A stretch of DNA of 64,000 bases from Gimibacter soli (GCF_028463845.1 NZ_CP116805.1:186001-250000); one strand, 5' to 3'; positions 1-8,794 are shown, counted from the first letter of the stretch. Notes: generated from the letters alone by a model not told the origin. Made by a program: numbers and translations.

Positions 1-790
1 CCGACCGGGTGAGCCACACGTTACCACCGATCACGGAATTCGCACCAACAACCGTATCGCCGCCGAGAATCGTGGCGTTCGCATAGATCACCACATTGTC
101 CTCGATGGTCGGATGGCGCTTCTTCGACCGCATGCTTTCGTCCACCCGGAGCGCACCGATGGTGACCCCCTGATAGATTTTCACATTGTTGCCGATGATG
201 GCGGTTTCGCCGATCACCACCGACGTGCCGTGGTCGATATGAAGCGATTTGCCGATCGTCGCACCCGGATGAATATCGATCCCCGTGCGGTGATGGGCGA
301 ATTCGGTAATCATGCGTGGCAACAGCGGCACGCCGAGCTTCAGCAGGGCATGCGCCACCCGGTAGGCGGTGATCGCATAGAAGCCGGGATAGCTGAGGAT
401 CACCTCATCCAGGGATGTCGCGGCCGGATCGCCTTCACGCAGCGCCTCGGCATCTGCATGGCAGGCGTCGGCAATCGCCGGCAGCTGATCCAGAAACGCG
501 CAGGTGATGGCATCGGCCTCGTGCGCGCGTTCGGGCAGGAGTGCTGCGATCAGGCGGGCAAGCTCATCCCGCGCTGCTGTCAGCATTCCGTCAACCGGCG
601 TGTCCCGCTCGCCCTCGGGGAGGAAGTGCGGGAACATCAGGGACAGGATGCGGCAATAAAGCTGACCGCCCGAGCTGATCGACAGGGGCGGAATACGGCC
701 ATACCGCGCGCGCTGCGCGGTTAGCCGTGTTTTCAGGTCACCAGCCGGGGCCGGTGCATCGGTGGCAGAAATCTTTTTTGAACTGTTCAT
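1..790 (-). CDS. cysE: Serine O-acetyltransferase (EpsC/CysE type), 3' end cut off by window edge
   Basis: Transfers acetyl from acetyl-CoA to L-serine, the first committed step of cysteine synthesis, in the cytoplasm. Reading the minus strand from the ATG at 788-790 gives 263 open codons running off the left edge. The first ~150 residues are the helical N-terminal domain. A left-handed beta-helix of hexapeptide repeats follows ([37 protein letters not shown]). The HIDHG stretch with conserved His and Asp is typical of the active site. The family is about 300 residues, so roughly the last 40-50 lie outside. The SD AGGAGAGG lies just upstream of the ATG. Family is confident; cysE versus epsC naming is not. 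Confidence 0.88.
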   Translation of the reverse strand, partial: MNSSKKISATDAPAPAGDLKTRLTAQRARYGRIPPLSISSGGQLYCRILSLMFPHFLPEGERDTPVDGMLTAARDELARLIAALLPERAHEADAITCAFLDQLPAIADACHADAEALREGDPAATSLDEVILSYPGFYAITAYRVAHALLKLGVPLLPRMITEFAHHRTGIDIHPGATIGKSLHIDHGTSVVIGETAIIGNNVKIYQGVTIGALRVDESMRSKKRHPTIEDNVVIYANATILGGDTVVGANSVIGGNVWLTRS

Positions 791-887
791 GGCGCCTCTC
801 CTCGCTGCGCCTCCATAGTTTAGACCTATCGGGCGGCGCTACAAGGGGACCTTGCGCGAGAATTTCTTCACAAATTCGAGACTTGGC

Positions 888-1658
888 CTACTTATCCTTG
901 TCCGCCGAGGCCGGCAGCAGGTGTCCGAAGCCCGCTTCCACGAAAAGTTCGTCGCTGCGTTTCACCACGTCGCGCTCGATTGCCTTCATGAATGCGTCCT
1001 TCGACAGGCCCGACGGGATCGGTGCGCCGATCTCGAAAACAGCAGTACCGGAACGGTGGAAAAAGCCCTTGCGCCAGAAAAGCCCGGTGTTGGTGGCGAC
1101 CGGCACAACAGTGAGGTCACCGGCCTTCTGGATGAAATAGGCACCGGATTTGAGCGGTCGGTACTGGCCGGGCTTGGTGCGCGTCGCCTGCGGGTAAACG
1201 ATGATCGGCTGGCCGCCGTCGTGGACGATCTTCGAAACCGCATCCATTTCCTTGTGGGCGGTGCCGGACTGGCGGTCCACCCGGATGATGCCGACTTTAG
1301 AGAGGATCGGGCCGATGAAGGGCAGGCTGAACAGCTCTTTCTTTGCAAGCGCCGTTACATCCTGCCGCACGTTATAGGTGAGGATCGGATCCAGGTTCGA
1401 CTGGTGGGCTGCTGCAATGATCACCGGGCCTGTCTTCGGCAGGTTCTCAAGACCGCGATATTCCCACCTGATCCCCATCACGATGCGCGCGATCCAGGCC
1501 GAGCCAAGGCAATAGCCATGGATGCCCTTGCGCACGAACGCCTGGCTGACCGGCAGGTAGCAGAAGATCGACAGGATCCCGGTATAGAGGATCGTGAAGG
1601 GATAGAAGGTCAGGTTGAACAGGACAGACCGCAGGGCGTCTATCAGGCGGTGAATCAC
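888..1658 (-). CDS. plsC: 1-acyl-sn-glycerol-3-phosphate acyltransferase (PlsC family)
   Basis: Acylates lysophosphatidic acid to phosphatidic acid at the inner membrane. I chose the GTG at 1656-1658 (256 aa) because a GGAGAG ribosome site sits 4-8 bases before it; longer in-frame readings add a Cys/Arg-rich tail without family features. A hydrophobic segment covers about residues 10-35. The HX4D catalytic box appears as HQSNLDP. The substrate box reads YPQATRT instead of the usual FPEGTRS. The protein ends in a short Asp/Lys-rich tail. It is divergent from the PilZ gene at 1784. Confidence 0.88.
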   Translation of the reverse strand: MIHRLIDALRSVLFNLTFYPFTILYTGILSIFCYLPVSQAFVRKGIHGYCLGSAWIARIVMGIRWEYRGLENLPKTGPVIIAAAHQSNLDPILTYNVRQDVTALAKKELFSLPFIGPILSKVGIIRVDRQSGTAHKEMDAVSKIVHDGGQPIIVYPQATRTKPGQYRPLKSGAYFIQKAGDLTVVPVATNTGLFWRKGFFHRSGTAVFEIGAPIPSGLSKDAFMKAIERDVVKRSDELFVEAGFGHLLPASADKDK

Positions 1659-1783
1659 GATGCTCTCTCCCTTCGGGGCCGGTTTCCAGCCACTTGCGCG
1701 ACCTATTGGCATTCGCCGGTGCGTTGACACAAGCAGAAAAAAGGTTAGCGTGTCGAAAATCAAGGCCGAAGGGGGACAGGTTG

Positions 1784-2119
1784 ATGATTGACCGCGCTGA
1801 TGACAAGCGCCGGGACGAGCGGCTCGACGTTGCATGGGTTGGCACACTGACGCTGGAATCCGGCGATCAGTATGATTGCCAGGTGCAGGATGTGGCGCTT
1901 GCCGGCACGCTCGTACATTGCATCGCGCCCGTGAAAGTCGGCGACGAAGCCCTCCTGATGATCGAAGGTCTTGGCGAGTTTGCCGGCGAAGTGCGCTGGG
2001 TCGGCAGCGGTGCCTTCGGCATGGGGCTGGTGATCGGTCCCGACATCAAGCTGAAGCGCTATGCGGAAACAGCGGGCGCCGACCTTTCGCAAAAACCCGA
2101 ACTTCCCGACGAAACCTGA
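1784..2119 (+). CDS. PilZ-domain protein
   Basis: A 111-residue single-domain protein. The ATG at 1784 follows a GGGGGACAGG ribosome site. The N-terminal DDKRRDERLD resembles the RxxxR arginine motif that contacts cyclic di-GMP, and the body is a short beta-barrel with DVALAGTLV in the place of the usual D/NxSxxG motif. Here Asn/Ser is replaced by Asp/Ala and the Gly is kept, so c-di-GMP binding is uncertain. Family assignment comes from size, the arginine cluster and the ending VRWVGSGAFGMGLVI. The partner is unknown. Confidence 0.7.
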   Translation: MIDRADDKRRDERLDVAWVGTLTLESGDQYDCQVQDVALAGTLVHCIAPVKVGDEALLMIEGLGEFAGEVRWVGSGAFGMGLVIGPDIKLKRYAETAGADLSQKPELPDET

Positions 2120-2152
2120 AAAAAAGCGCCCCGGGGGATGGCCGGAGCGCTT
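2118..2152 (-). terminator. Rho-independent terminator after the GST gene
   Basis: An AAGCGC...GCGCTT stem with an inner CCGG pairing is followed, reading leftward, by an unbroken T tract (the A run at 2118-2125 on the + strand). It lies between the convergent PilZ and GST genes and best serves the minus-strand GST operon. Confidence 0.7.
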
Positions 2153-2190
2153 GTATCGGGCGGAGGGCGCCCGGGTCGGTGGTCCGCTCG

Positions 2191-2841
2191 TTACGCGGCT
2201 TCCTCATCAAGATCAGCGAGCTGACCGGCCAATGCCTTCTGGAAAGCAGGCCGGGCCTCGCAGCGGGCAAGATAGGCCGCAAGTTTCGGCTGACCCGCCA
2301 CCAGATCGGTATGCCGCAGGATCCGCAGGACGGTCGCCATCAACAGGTCGCCCGCCGAGAAACTGCCTTCCAGATAATCCTTGTCGCCCAGCCGGTCGGC
2401 GACCGCGGCAAGGCGGCGTTCGATCATCGTCACCACCTCGGGGCGGCGTTCCTTGGCCCACGCTTCGTTCGGATAGAACAGGTCGATGGTCGCCAGCTGC
2501 TGCACCACGCCTTCCACCGAATTGAGGGCGGCAAACATCCAGCTGATCGCCTTGATCCGCGCTTTCGGGTCCTTCGGCAGCAGGGTTTCCGACTGTTCGG
2601 CGATATTCAGGACAATGGCGCCGGATTCGAAAAGGTCGACACCATCCTCGATATAGACCGGCACCTGCGCGAAGGGCTGCAGGGCGCGGTATTCCGGTGA
2701 TTCCTTCTCTTCATGGCTGATCAGGCGAACATCATAGGGAAGACCGGCCTCCTCAAGCGCCCAACGCACGCGCAGGTCGCGCACCAGCCCCTTGGCAAAG
2801 GGCGGCACCCATTTGAAGGCGGTAACTGTCCGTTTGGTCAT
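2191..2841 (-). CDS. Glutathione S-transferase family protein
   Basis: A 216-residue soluble GST. The N-terminal thioredoxin-like domain (about 1-80) has VRWALEEAGLPYDV followed by QVPVY with the cis-Pro and ESGAIVLNIAE, the glutathione gamma-glutamyl contact. The all-helical C-terminal domain has FSAGDLLMATVL, the N-capping motif region. It starts 3 bases after the stop of the DUF1428 gene and is probably co-transcribed with it and the VOC gene. The substrate is not predictable. Confidence 0.85.
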   Translation of the reverse strand: MTKRTVTAFKWVPPFAKGLVRDLRVRWALEEAGLPYDVRLISHEEKESPEYRALQPFAQVPVYIEDGVDLFESGAIVLNIAEQSETLLPKDPKARIKAISWMFAALNSVEGVVQQLATIDLFYPNEAWAKERRPEVVTMIERRLAAVADRLGDKDYLEGSFSAGDLLMATVLRILRHTDLVAGQPKLAAYLARCEARPAFQKALAGQLADLDEEAA

Positions 2842-2844
2842 GGT

Positions 2845-3201
2845 TCAGGCCTCCACAATCGTGTTGAAACCGCCGAAGATCATGCGCTTGCCATCGAAGG
2901 GCATATCGCTCATCGGCATATCCTTGAAACGGTCATCTTCCATCGCCGCCTTGTTGCCAGTGTCGCGGGCGGCGCGGGACGGCCAGGTGATCCATGAGAA
3001 AACGACTTCCTCGCCTTCCTCGCATTTCACTGCCATCGGGAACGAGGTCAGCTTGCCCTCGGGCACGTCATCCGCCCAGCATTCGACCACCGAAAGGGCC
3101 CCGTGATCCTTGAACACGACCGATGCCATCCGGGCGAGATCGACATAGGCCTGTTTCTTGGCTTTCGGCACGGCCAGTACATATCCATCAACATAGGTCA
3201 T
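2845..3201 (-). CDS. DUF1428 family protein
   Basis: A 118-residue protein starting MTYVDGYVLAVP. The ATG at 3201 is chosen because an AAGGGAGA ribosome site precedes it; longer readings overlap the VOC gene upstream. The body has the DUF1428 dimeric alpha/beta-barrel pattern: YVDLARMASVVFKDHGAL, ECWADDVPEGK, and FSWITWPSRAARD near the middle. Function is unknown, although members often sit beside GST and glyoxalase-like genes, as here. Confidence 0.8.
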   Translation of the reverse strand: MTYVDGYVLAVPKAKKQAYVDLARMASVVFKDHGALSVVECWADDVPEGKLTSFPMAVKCEEGEEVVFSWITWPSRAARDTGNKAAMEDDRFKDMPMSDMPFDGKRMIFGGFNTIVEA

Positions 3202-3223
3202 TCTTTGTCTCCCTTGTCCCTGA

Positions 3224-3634
3224 TCAATTGCCGCATTCGCGCGGACCGCCAAGCGGCTGCAGCATGCTGAGGCGGTTACCCTCGGTGTCAGTGAAAGGCA
3301 CATAGCGGCCAACGCCGGGGATATCCATCGGCTCGCCGAGGATTATACCACCAGCCGCGGCCACTGCCTCCATCGCTGTTTCGACCTCGTCCACCTCGAT
3401 CACCACGGAGGGCGCATCGGCATTTGGCATCTTCGGGTGGAAGCCACCATTTATGGCGCCGGGATCGATCGGCCCCATCTCGCCCGAGGGCGCAGTAGCC
3501 GCGAGGACATAATTGCCCATCTCTTCGCCGAGCATCGTCGTCTGCCAGCCGAAGGCTTTGGTGTAAAAGGCCGCCATGCGGCTTCTGTCGTCATAGGGAA
3601 GTTCAAAATGCACAACGGCATTCATGCGGGCCAT
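3224..3634 (-). CDS. VOC (glyoxalase/bleomycin-resistance) family protein
   Basis: A 136-residue single VOC unit, starting MARMNAVVHFELPYDD with the metal-site His at position 9. It contains FYTKAFGWQTTML and ends in a DTEGNRLSMLQP motif with the C-terminal strand pair. GGIILGEPMDIPGVGRYVPFTDTEGN is typical of the YybH/PhnB-like branch. It is the first gene of the VOC-DUF1428-GST minus-strand cluster and faces the MarR gene, which may control it. The substrate is unknown. Confidence 0.83.
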   Translation of the reverse strand: MARMNAVVHFELPYDDRSRMAAFYTKAFGWQTTMLGEEMGNYVLAATAPSGEMGPIDPGAINGGFHPKMPNADAPSVVIEVDEVETAMEAVAAAGGIILGEPMDIPGVGRYVPFTDTEGNRLSMLQPLGGPRECGN

Positions 3635-3727
3635 CAGGTTTTCTCCTTGGCTGTCGTGACCGGGATTTTTTGCTGGTTTTTCAACGGAAAACTGGCCAAA
3701 CGCCCCACTTTTGCGCTTGACAAATAC

Positions 3728-3739
3728 GTTGATATCAAC
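3728..3739. promoter_or_regulatory. Candidate MarR operator between VOC and marR genes
   Basis: A perfect 12-bp palindrome, GTTGATATCAAC, in the 116-base divergent intergenic region 12 bases before the MarR start codon. Size and position fit a MarR dimer site. Assignment to this regulator is inference. Confidence 0.5.
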
Positions 3740-3750
3740 ATAATTGGATC

Positions 3751-4230
3751 ATGTCAAGCATCGAAGCCATCACCCTGGATAACCCCGTTCCCTTCAGCAC
3801 CACGCTTGAGGTGCGGGACGCCTGCCTTTGCCTTTATGTGCAGCGCGCCGCACGGGCGCTGGCCCGGCGGTTTGACAACGCCTTCCGGCACCTTGGCATC
3901 ACCAATGGCCAGTTTTCGCTGCTGATGTCACTCAATCGCCCACACCCTGCCCCGATGGGGCCGGTCGCCCAGCTGTTGGCGATGGACCGCACCACGCTGA
4001 CGGCCGCCCTGAAGCCGCTGGAGAAAAAAGGCCTTCTCGCCATCACGCCGGACCCGAACGACCGCCGCAGCCGGCTTCTCAGCCTGACAGACGAAGGCCG
4101 GGCAGTGCTCGCCAAAGCGGTGCCGATCTGGCGCAGCGAGCATGCAGCACTGGAAAACGAGCTTCCGCCCGAAAGTCCCGCGGATGCCATGCGCGCCGGC
4201 CTGATGGCCCTGGCGTTCGGCAACGAGTAA
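3751..4230 (+). CDS. MarR-family transcriptional regulator
   Basis: A 159-residue winged-helix regulator. The HTH lies at about residues 50-100: LGITNGQFSLLMSL, VAQLLAMDRTTLTAALKPLEKKGLL, then the wing with DPNDRRSRLLSLTDEGRAVL, the MarR DxRxxxxxLT signature. The start codon lies 12 bases downstream of a palindrome and no strong SD is seen, so translation may begin close to the 5' end of the message. Divergent orientation suggests it controls the VOC-DUF1428-GST cluster. The ligand is unknown. Confidence 0.87.
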   Translation: MSSIEAITLDNPVPFSTTLEVRDACLCLYVQRAARALARRFDNAFRHLGITNGQFSLLMSLNRPHPAPMGPVAQLLAMDRTTLTAALKPLEKKGLLAITPDPNDRRSRLLSLTDEGRAVLAKAVPIWRSEHAALENELPPESPADAMRAGLMALAFGNE

Positions 4231-4233
4231 GCG

Positions 4234-4920
4234 TCAGAGCCGCAGGTCCTGCGTATAGAATTGTTCGTTCCGGAAAATGGTGGCGAGGATGCGTTCTTCG
4301 GTTTGCGCCAGCATGTCATGGATCACGGTCTTGATCCGGCCGGGCTCGTCGCTTTTCATCACATCGATGGTCATGCCCTGCTGCTCGCTTGAATAAGGCA
4401 GTCCCTGTTCGGTCTTCAGATACAGCCAGTAGATCCGCATCGCGATATCCTCCAGCTGCCGCACCCAATCAAGCATCAGCGGGTAGCCGACATTTTCACA
4501 CAGCGCGAGGTTCATTTCCTTGTTCTTCTTGAGGAAGGCAAGGGCGGTTTCGTCGTCCTTCATCGCCTTCATCGCTTCTATCTCGCGGTTCAGCCGGTGC
4601 AGTTTCTCGAAATCGGCACGCGGGCCGGTCAGCGAGAAGATCGAGGGCAGCAGCATCTTTCTGAGCGTGAAATTCTGCTTGATATCCAGAAGGGTCAAGG
4701 GCGCCACGATGGTGACGCGGGGGGACACGGAAACGAGGAAATGCTTGGCGATCAGGCGTTCGATCAGGTTGCGGGCCACGGTGCGGCTGATGCCGAACAT
4801 ATCGCTCAGGATATTTTCCGACACCTTCTGGCTCGGCGCCAGCTTCTGCGTGACGATGGCATCCATGATGGCCTCATAGGCCACACGGGCATCCTCGTTC
4901 TGCAAGTCGTCCGTCTGCAC
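4234..4920 (-). CDS. GntR-family regulator (FCD subfamily), divergent from the dgc-type operon
   Basis: A 228-residue regulator. The N-terminal winged HTH (about 12-75) reads VSENILSDMFGISRTVARNLIERL, followed by the wing. A helical FCD-type effector domain (about 85-215) contains RKMLLPSIF, LHRLNREIEAM and a histidine late in the domain (KTVIHDM) where metal/ligand residues often sit. It faces the amidohydrolase operon across 191 bases, so it is probably its repressor, with an amino acid or N-acyl amino acid as inducer. The last point is inference. Confidence 0.82.
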   Translation of the reverse strand: MQTDDLQNEDARVAYEAIMDAIVTQKLAPSQKVSENILSDMFGISRTVARNLIERLIAKHFLVSVSPRVTIVAPLTLLDIKQNFTLRKMLLPSIFSLTGPRADFEKLHRLNREIEAMKAMKDDETALAFLKKNKEMNLALCENVGYPLMLDWVRQLEDIAMRIYWLYLKTEQGLPYSSEQQGMTIDVMKSDEPGRIKTVIHDMLAQTEERILATIFRNEQFYTQDLRL

Positions 4921-5012
4921 GTCATTCCTTTCCTGCGGGCTCGGTCGTGTCCGTCCTCTATAGCCCCTCGGCGCCTGCTTACAACAGGGAAAGTCGCCTC
5001 ACAGCCGATTTA

Positions 5013-5040
5013 GGCTGCTATATACACATATAACACAGCC
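5013..5040. promoter_or_regulatory. Nested inverted repeats in the GntR/amidohydrolase intergenic region
   Basis: Outer arms GGCTG (5013-5017) and CAGCC (5036-5040) flank inner arms TATAT (5019-5023) and ATATA (5028-5032). The site sits between the two divergent start codons, 72 bases before the amidohydrolase ATG. It is a candidate GntR operator; arm spacing is slightly asymmetric. Confidence 0.4.
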
Positions 5041-5111
5041 ATAATCTTCTTGTATTGGATATTAATGCAGCTAAACTCGCCTTCGAAGTGGAATGGGCTC
5101 CGGAGGAAACA

Positions 5112-6668
5112 ATGAAAAAGCTGAACCGCCTGATCATGGCCGGCACCCTTGCCGCGCTTGCCGGCCTTGCACCCGCAAAGGCCGCTGAAACCTACGATAT
5201 CGTCATTTCAGGCGGGCGGGTGGTGGACCCCGAAACCGGGCTCGATGCAGTGCGCAACGTCGGCATCAAGGGGGACAGGATCGCCGCCGTCAGCGAAAAG
5301 GCCCTGAAGGGTGCCCGCGTGATCGATGCCAAAGGCCGCGTCGTCAGCCCCGGCTTCATCGACATGCATGCCCACGGCCAGAGCATCCTTGCCGGCCGCG
5401 TGCAGGCGCTGGACGGTGTCACCACGGCACTTGAACTTGAAGCCGGGATGCTGCCGGTCGGCGACTATTACAAGCGTCTCGCCAGCGAGGGCCGCCCGAT
5501 CAATTATGGCGCGTCGGTCAACTGGGCGAATGCCCGCATCGCCACCTTCGCCAATCTTGAACCCAAGGACGATCTCGCCTGGTTCGAGGAAGCTTTCGCC
5601 CGCCCCGACTGGCAGCAGGAAGTGGCAAGCCCCGAACAGCTTGAAAAGATCACCGCGATGGTGAAAGAGGGCCTTGATGAAGGCGGGCTCGGTGTCGGCA
5701 TCCTTATCGGCTATGCCCCCGGCACCGGCCACAAGGAGTTTTTCGCCGTCAACAAGCTGGCGGCCGAGCGCGGGATGCCCACCTTCACCCACGCCCGGTA
5801 TCTTTCGATGCTGGAGCCGAAAAGCTCGTTTGAAGGCATGCAGGAAATCGTGGCAGCTGCCGCCGGCACCGGCGCGCACACCCATATCGTTCACATGAAT
5901 TCGATCAGCCTGCGCGACACGGATATCATCGCTGACCTGATCTCGAACGCACAGAGCCAAGGCCTGAAGGTAACGACAGAAGCCTACCCTTACGGCGCCG
6001 GGGCGACCGGCATCGGGGCCGCCATGTTCCGCGAGGAACGCTGGCGCGAACGCCTTGGCGGGGTCGATGCTTCCAACTTCGATGTGAACGGCAAGCGACT
6101 GACGGAAGAAGAGTTTGCCCGCCTGCAGGCCGAGGCCCCGGCCACCGGCACCGTCATCCATTTCATCGAACTTTCCGACCCCAAAGACATGGCCATCCTG
6201 TCGAAATCGGTACTGTTCCCCGGCGGCGTGATCGCCTCGGACGGTGGTGACTTTATTGTGGACGGCAAGCCGATCCCGCAGGAAACCTGGCCGCTTCCTG
6301 AAAACGCATGGAGCCATCCGCGCAGCGCCGGCACCTATGCCCGTTTCCTGCGCCTGTATCTGCGCGAGCAAAAAGCCGTCAGCCTGATCGAGGCGATCCG
6401 CCGCGTCAGCTACGGCCCTGCCCATATCCTTGAAGACGCCGTCCCGCAGATGAAGCTGAAAGGCCGCATCCAGAAGGGCGCTGACGCCGATATCGTGATC
6501 TTCGACCCCGAGACGGTTGGCGAACAGGCCGACTTTGACCATCCGGGCCGCACCTCCACCGGCTTCAGCCATGTCATCGTCAACGGGACCGTGCTGGTGA
6601 ACGACGGCGTGGTGGATACGAACGCCCTGCCCGGCAAGCCGGTGCGCAATACCGTGAAGGCAAAGTGA
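5112..6668 (+). CDS. Exported N-acyl-D-amino-acid (D-glutamate type) deacylase
   Basis: An amidohydrolase-superfamily enzyme, 518 aa. The ATG at 5112 follows a CGGAGGAAAC ribosome site and opens a Sec signal peptide (MKKLNRL, hydrophobic core, PAKA cleavage near residue 24), so it should act in the periplasm. Metal ligands are visible: HAH at 86-88 (DMHAHG), then later HARYL, HIVHMNS and SDGGDF. The position that is often GxCG in D-aminoacylases reads ALELEAG here, with Glu. A composite beta-sandwich closes the protein (GRIQKGADADIVIFDP). It is the first gene of a five-gene operon with permease, dgcN and dgcA. The likely reaction is removal of an acyl group from N-acyl-D-glutamate or a related N-acyl-D-amino acid; exact substrate is inference. 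Confidence 0.78.
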   Translation: MKKLNRLIMAGTLAALAGLAPAKAAETYDIVISGGRVVDPETGLDAVRNVGIKGDRIAAVSEKALKGARVIDAKGRVVSPGFIDMHAHGQSILAGRVQALDGVTTALELEAGMLPVGDYYKRLASEGRPINYGASVNWANARIATFANLEPKDDLAWFEEAFARPDWQQEVASPEQLEKITAMVKEGLDEGGLGVGILIGYAPGTGHKEFFAVNKLAAERGMPTFTHARYLSMLEPKSSFEGMQEIVAAAAGTGAHTHIVHMNSISLRDTDIIADLISNAQSQGLKVTTEAYPYGAGATGIGAAMFREERWRERLGGVDASNFDVNGKRLTEEEFARLQAEAPATGTVIHFIELSDPKDMAILSKSVLFPGGVIASDGGDFIVDGKPIPQETWPLPENAWSHPRSAGTYARFLRLYLREQKAVSLIEAIRRVSYGPAHILEDAVPQMKLKGRIQKGADADIVIFDPETVGEQADFDHPGRTSTGFSHVIVNGTVLVNDGVVDTNALPGKPVRNTVKAK

Positions 6669-6673
6669 GCCGC

Positions 6674-7759
6674 ATGAGCGCCTTTCGCACATATCTGCTG
6701 CCGGGGCTGATGTTCCAGTCCGTCGTCATCGGCGGCGGCTATGCCACGGGGCGCGAGCTTGTGGAGTTCTTCTTCGCAAGCGGGCCCATGGGCGGGCTTT
6801 TTGGCCTTCTTGTTGCCGGGCTCTGCTTCGGGATCGTGCTGGCAGCGGGTTTCGAGTTTGCACGCGTCACCGGCGCCTATGACTACCGGCATTTCTGCCG
6901 CGAGCTTCTGGGGCGTGGCTGGGTCGTGTTCGAGATTGCCTTCATGGCGCTTCTCCTCCTGATCATGTCGGTGATCGCGTCCGCCGCCGGGGAGCTGGTC
7001 TCCCTCAGCTTCGGCCTGCCGCCGCTTGCGGGCACCATTGCCCTGATGGCGCTCATTGCCCTTCTGACCTTCTATGGCACCGAGACGATCAAGCGCGTCC
7101 TCGCCTTCTGGTCCTTCGTGCTTTACGCCGTTTACATCCTCCTTTTTATCTTCGCCTTCACCCATTTCGGCGACACCATCGCCGGGGTTTACGAAAGCGC
7201 GGATGCTGGTGAGGGCTGGCTCAAAGGTGGCATCCTTTACGCGGGCTATAACCTCGCCGTTCTGCCCGCCGTGCTGTTTGCCGTGAAGGGGCAGACAAGC
7301 CGCAAAGAGACCGTCACTTCCGGCCTGCTCGCCGGTGCTATTGCCGTGATCCCGGCGGTTCTATTCTTCATCGCCATGATGGCGCTTTACCCGGCCATCG
7401 GGGACGAGCCCGTGCCCGCTGCCGCCCTGATGGCCGCGCTTGACGTGCCCGGCTTCGGCCTCCTCTTTCAGATCGTTGTTTTCGGCACCTTTGTCGAAAC
7501 CGGCACCGCCCTTCTCCATGCCGTCAACGAACGGCTGGACAGCAATTTTACCGAAGCCGGAAAAAGCCTGCCCCGGCAGGCCCGGCCGCTTGTCGCTGTC
7601 GTCGTGATTGCCGCCGCCATCCTTGCCGGCACCTCCTTTGGCATCATCGACCTGATCGCGCGCGGCTACGGCTTCCTCACCCTCGTTTTCATCGGCGTCC
7701 TCGTCCTGCCGCTCCTCACCAAAGGGGTATGGCGGGCGTTCCGGGCACCGACCACCTGA
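6674..7759 (+). CDS. YkvI-family inner-membrane transporter
   Basis: An integral membrane protein of about 361 aa with roughly ten hydrophobic helices. The first has VIGGGYATGRELVEFF, a glycine-rich unwound segment typical of the APC/LeuT fold that YkvI (COG3949) belongs to. The ATG at 6674 is preferred; a GTG at 6665 overlapping the amidohydrolase stop is possible. The gene follows the amidohydrolase within a few bases and precedes dgcN, so it is probably the uptake route for D-glutamate or its N-acyl form released in the periplasm. Transport specificity is inferred from context only. Confidence 0.75.
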   Translation: MSAFRTYLLPGLMFQSVVIGGGYATGRELVEFFFASGPMGGLFGLLVAGLCFGIVLAAGFEFARVTGAYDYRHFCRELLGRGWVVFEIAFMALLLLIMSVIASAAGELVSLSFGLPPLAGTIALMALIALLTFYGTETIKRVLAFWSFVLYAVYILLFIFAFTHFGDTIAGVYESADAGEGWLKGGILYAGYNLAVLPAVLFAVKGQTSRKETVTSGLLAGAIAVIPAVLFFIAMMALYPAIGDEPVPAAALMAALDVPGFGLLFQIVVFGTFVETGTALLHAVNERLDSNFTEAGKSLPRQARPLVAVVVIAAAILAGTSFGIIDLIARGYGFLTLVFIGVLVLPLLTKGVWRAFRAPTT

Positions 7760-7771
7760 AGGAAAAGAAAA

Positions 7772-8794
7772 GTGAAAACTGTCGAACTCAAAGCCCCCTA
7801 TCTTATCTTCACCGGCAGCGAATCGCGCCCGACCTACGCCAAAACCGGCGCCGGCCTTGTTGAGTGGCGGCGCGAGCTGTGCCTTGGCCATCTGCGCCTG
7901 TCCGGCAGCACGCTGGACCTCGGCCTGCCCGACATGACGGTGGCTGAAGCCAAGGCTGCCGGTATCCGCTCGCTCGTGATCGGCACCGCGCTCGTCGGCG
8001 GGCGCATCCCTGATGACTGGCTCGATATCCTCGAAGAAGCTGTTCTTCTCGGCCTTGATATCGTCGCCGGCGTCCATTCGCGGCTCGCCGATATCGAACG
8101 GCTGGCGAAAGCCGCTGCCAAGTCGGGTGCGTCCCTCATCGACGTACGCGTCCCGCCCGCCGTCCTGCCCGTCGGCACGGGCAAGAAGCGCAGCGGCAAG
8201 CGCCTCCTCACCGTCGGCACCGATTGCGCCGTCGGTAAGAAATACACCGCCCTGCAGCTTGAAAAAGACATGCGGCGCGCCGGCCTGAAGGCCGATTTCC
8301 GCGCCTCGGGGCAAACCGGCATCATGATCGCCGGCCAGGGCCTGCCGATCGACGCCGTAATTTCCGATTTCGTGTCGGGCGCTGCCGAGCTTCTGTCGCC
8401 CGACAATGACGCCGACCACTGGGACGTGATCGAAGGCCAGGGCGGCATCTTCCACCCCGGCTATTCGGCGGTCACCATGGGGCTGCTCGTTGGCTCGCAG
8501 CCCGATGCCTTCGTCGTCTGTCACGAGGCGGGCCGCACCCATATCGAGGGCTGGGAAGATTTCCCCCTGCCCACCATCGAAGCGGTGATCGAACGCACCA
8601 TCCTGATCGGCCAGCTGACGAACCCGAACATCACCTGCGTGGGGGTCAGCGTGAATACGTCCTCGCTGTCGGCGGACGAGCGCGGCAAATATCTCGCCGA
8701 CCTTTCGGACCGGCTCGGCCTGCCGTGTGTGGACGCCCTCAAGACCGGCACCGATGCCATTGTCGCCCGTCTCGGCAAACTGAAAGTCGCGTAA
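7772..8794 (+). CDS. dgcN: DUF1611 protein, probable D-glutamate N-acetyltransferase DgcN
   Basis: A 340-residue cytoplasmic protein of the DUF1611 (COG3367) family. The GTG start at 7772 has a GAAGGAAAAG ribosome site. The N-terminal alpha/beta domain is followed by a P-loop-like segment GTDCAVGKKYT at about 148-158, then GQTGIMIAG and EGQGGIFHPGYSAV, the family's conserved core. Characterised members (DgcN of marine proteobacteria) acetylate D-glutamate. The next gene is the matching epimerase, which supports this assignment. An older generic name is NAD-dependent epimerase/dehydratase-like protein; no dehydratase motifs are seen. Confidence 0.8.
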   Translation: MKTVELKAPYLIFTGSESRPTYAKTGAGLVEWRRELCLGHLRLSGSTLDLGLPDMTVAEAKAAGIRSLVIGTALVGGRIPDDWLDILEEAVLLGLDIVAGVHSRLADIERLAKAAAKSGASLIDVRVPPAVLPVGTGKKRSGKRLLTVGTDCAVGKKYTALQLEKDMRRAGLKADFRASGQTGIMIAGQGLPIDAVISDFVSGAAELLSPDNDADHWDVIEGQGGIFHPGYSAVTMGLLVGSQPDAFVVCHEAGRTHIEGWEDFPLPTIEAVIERTILIGQLTNPNITCVGVSVNTSSLSADERGKYLADLSDRLGLPCVDALKTGTDAIVARLGKLKVA

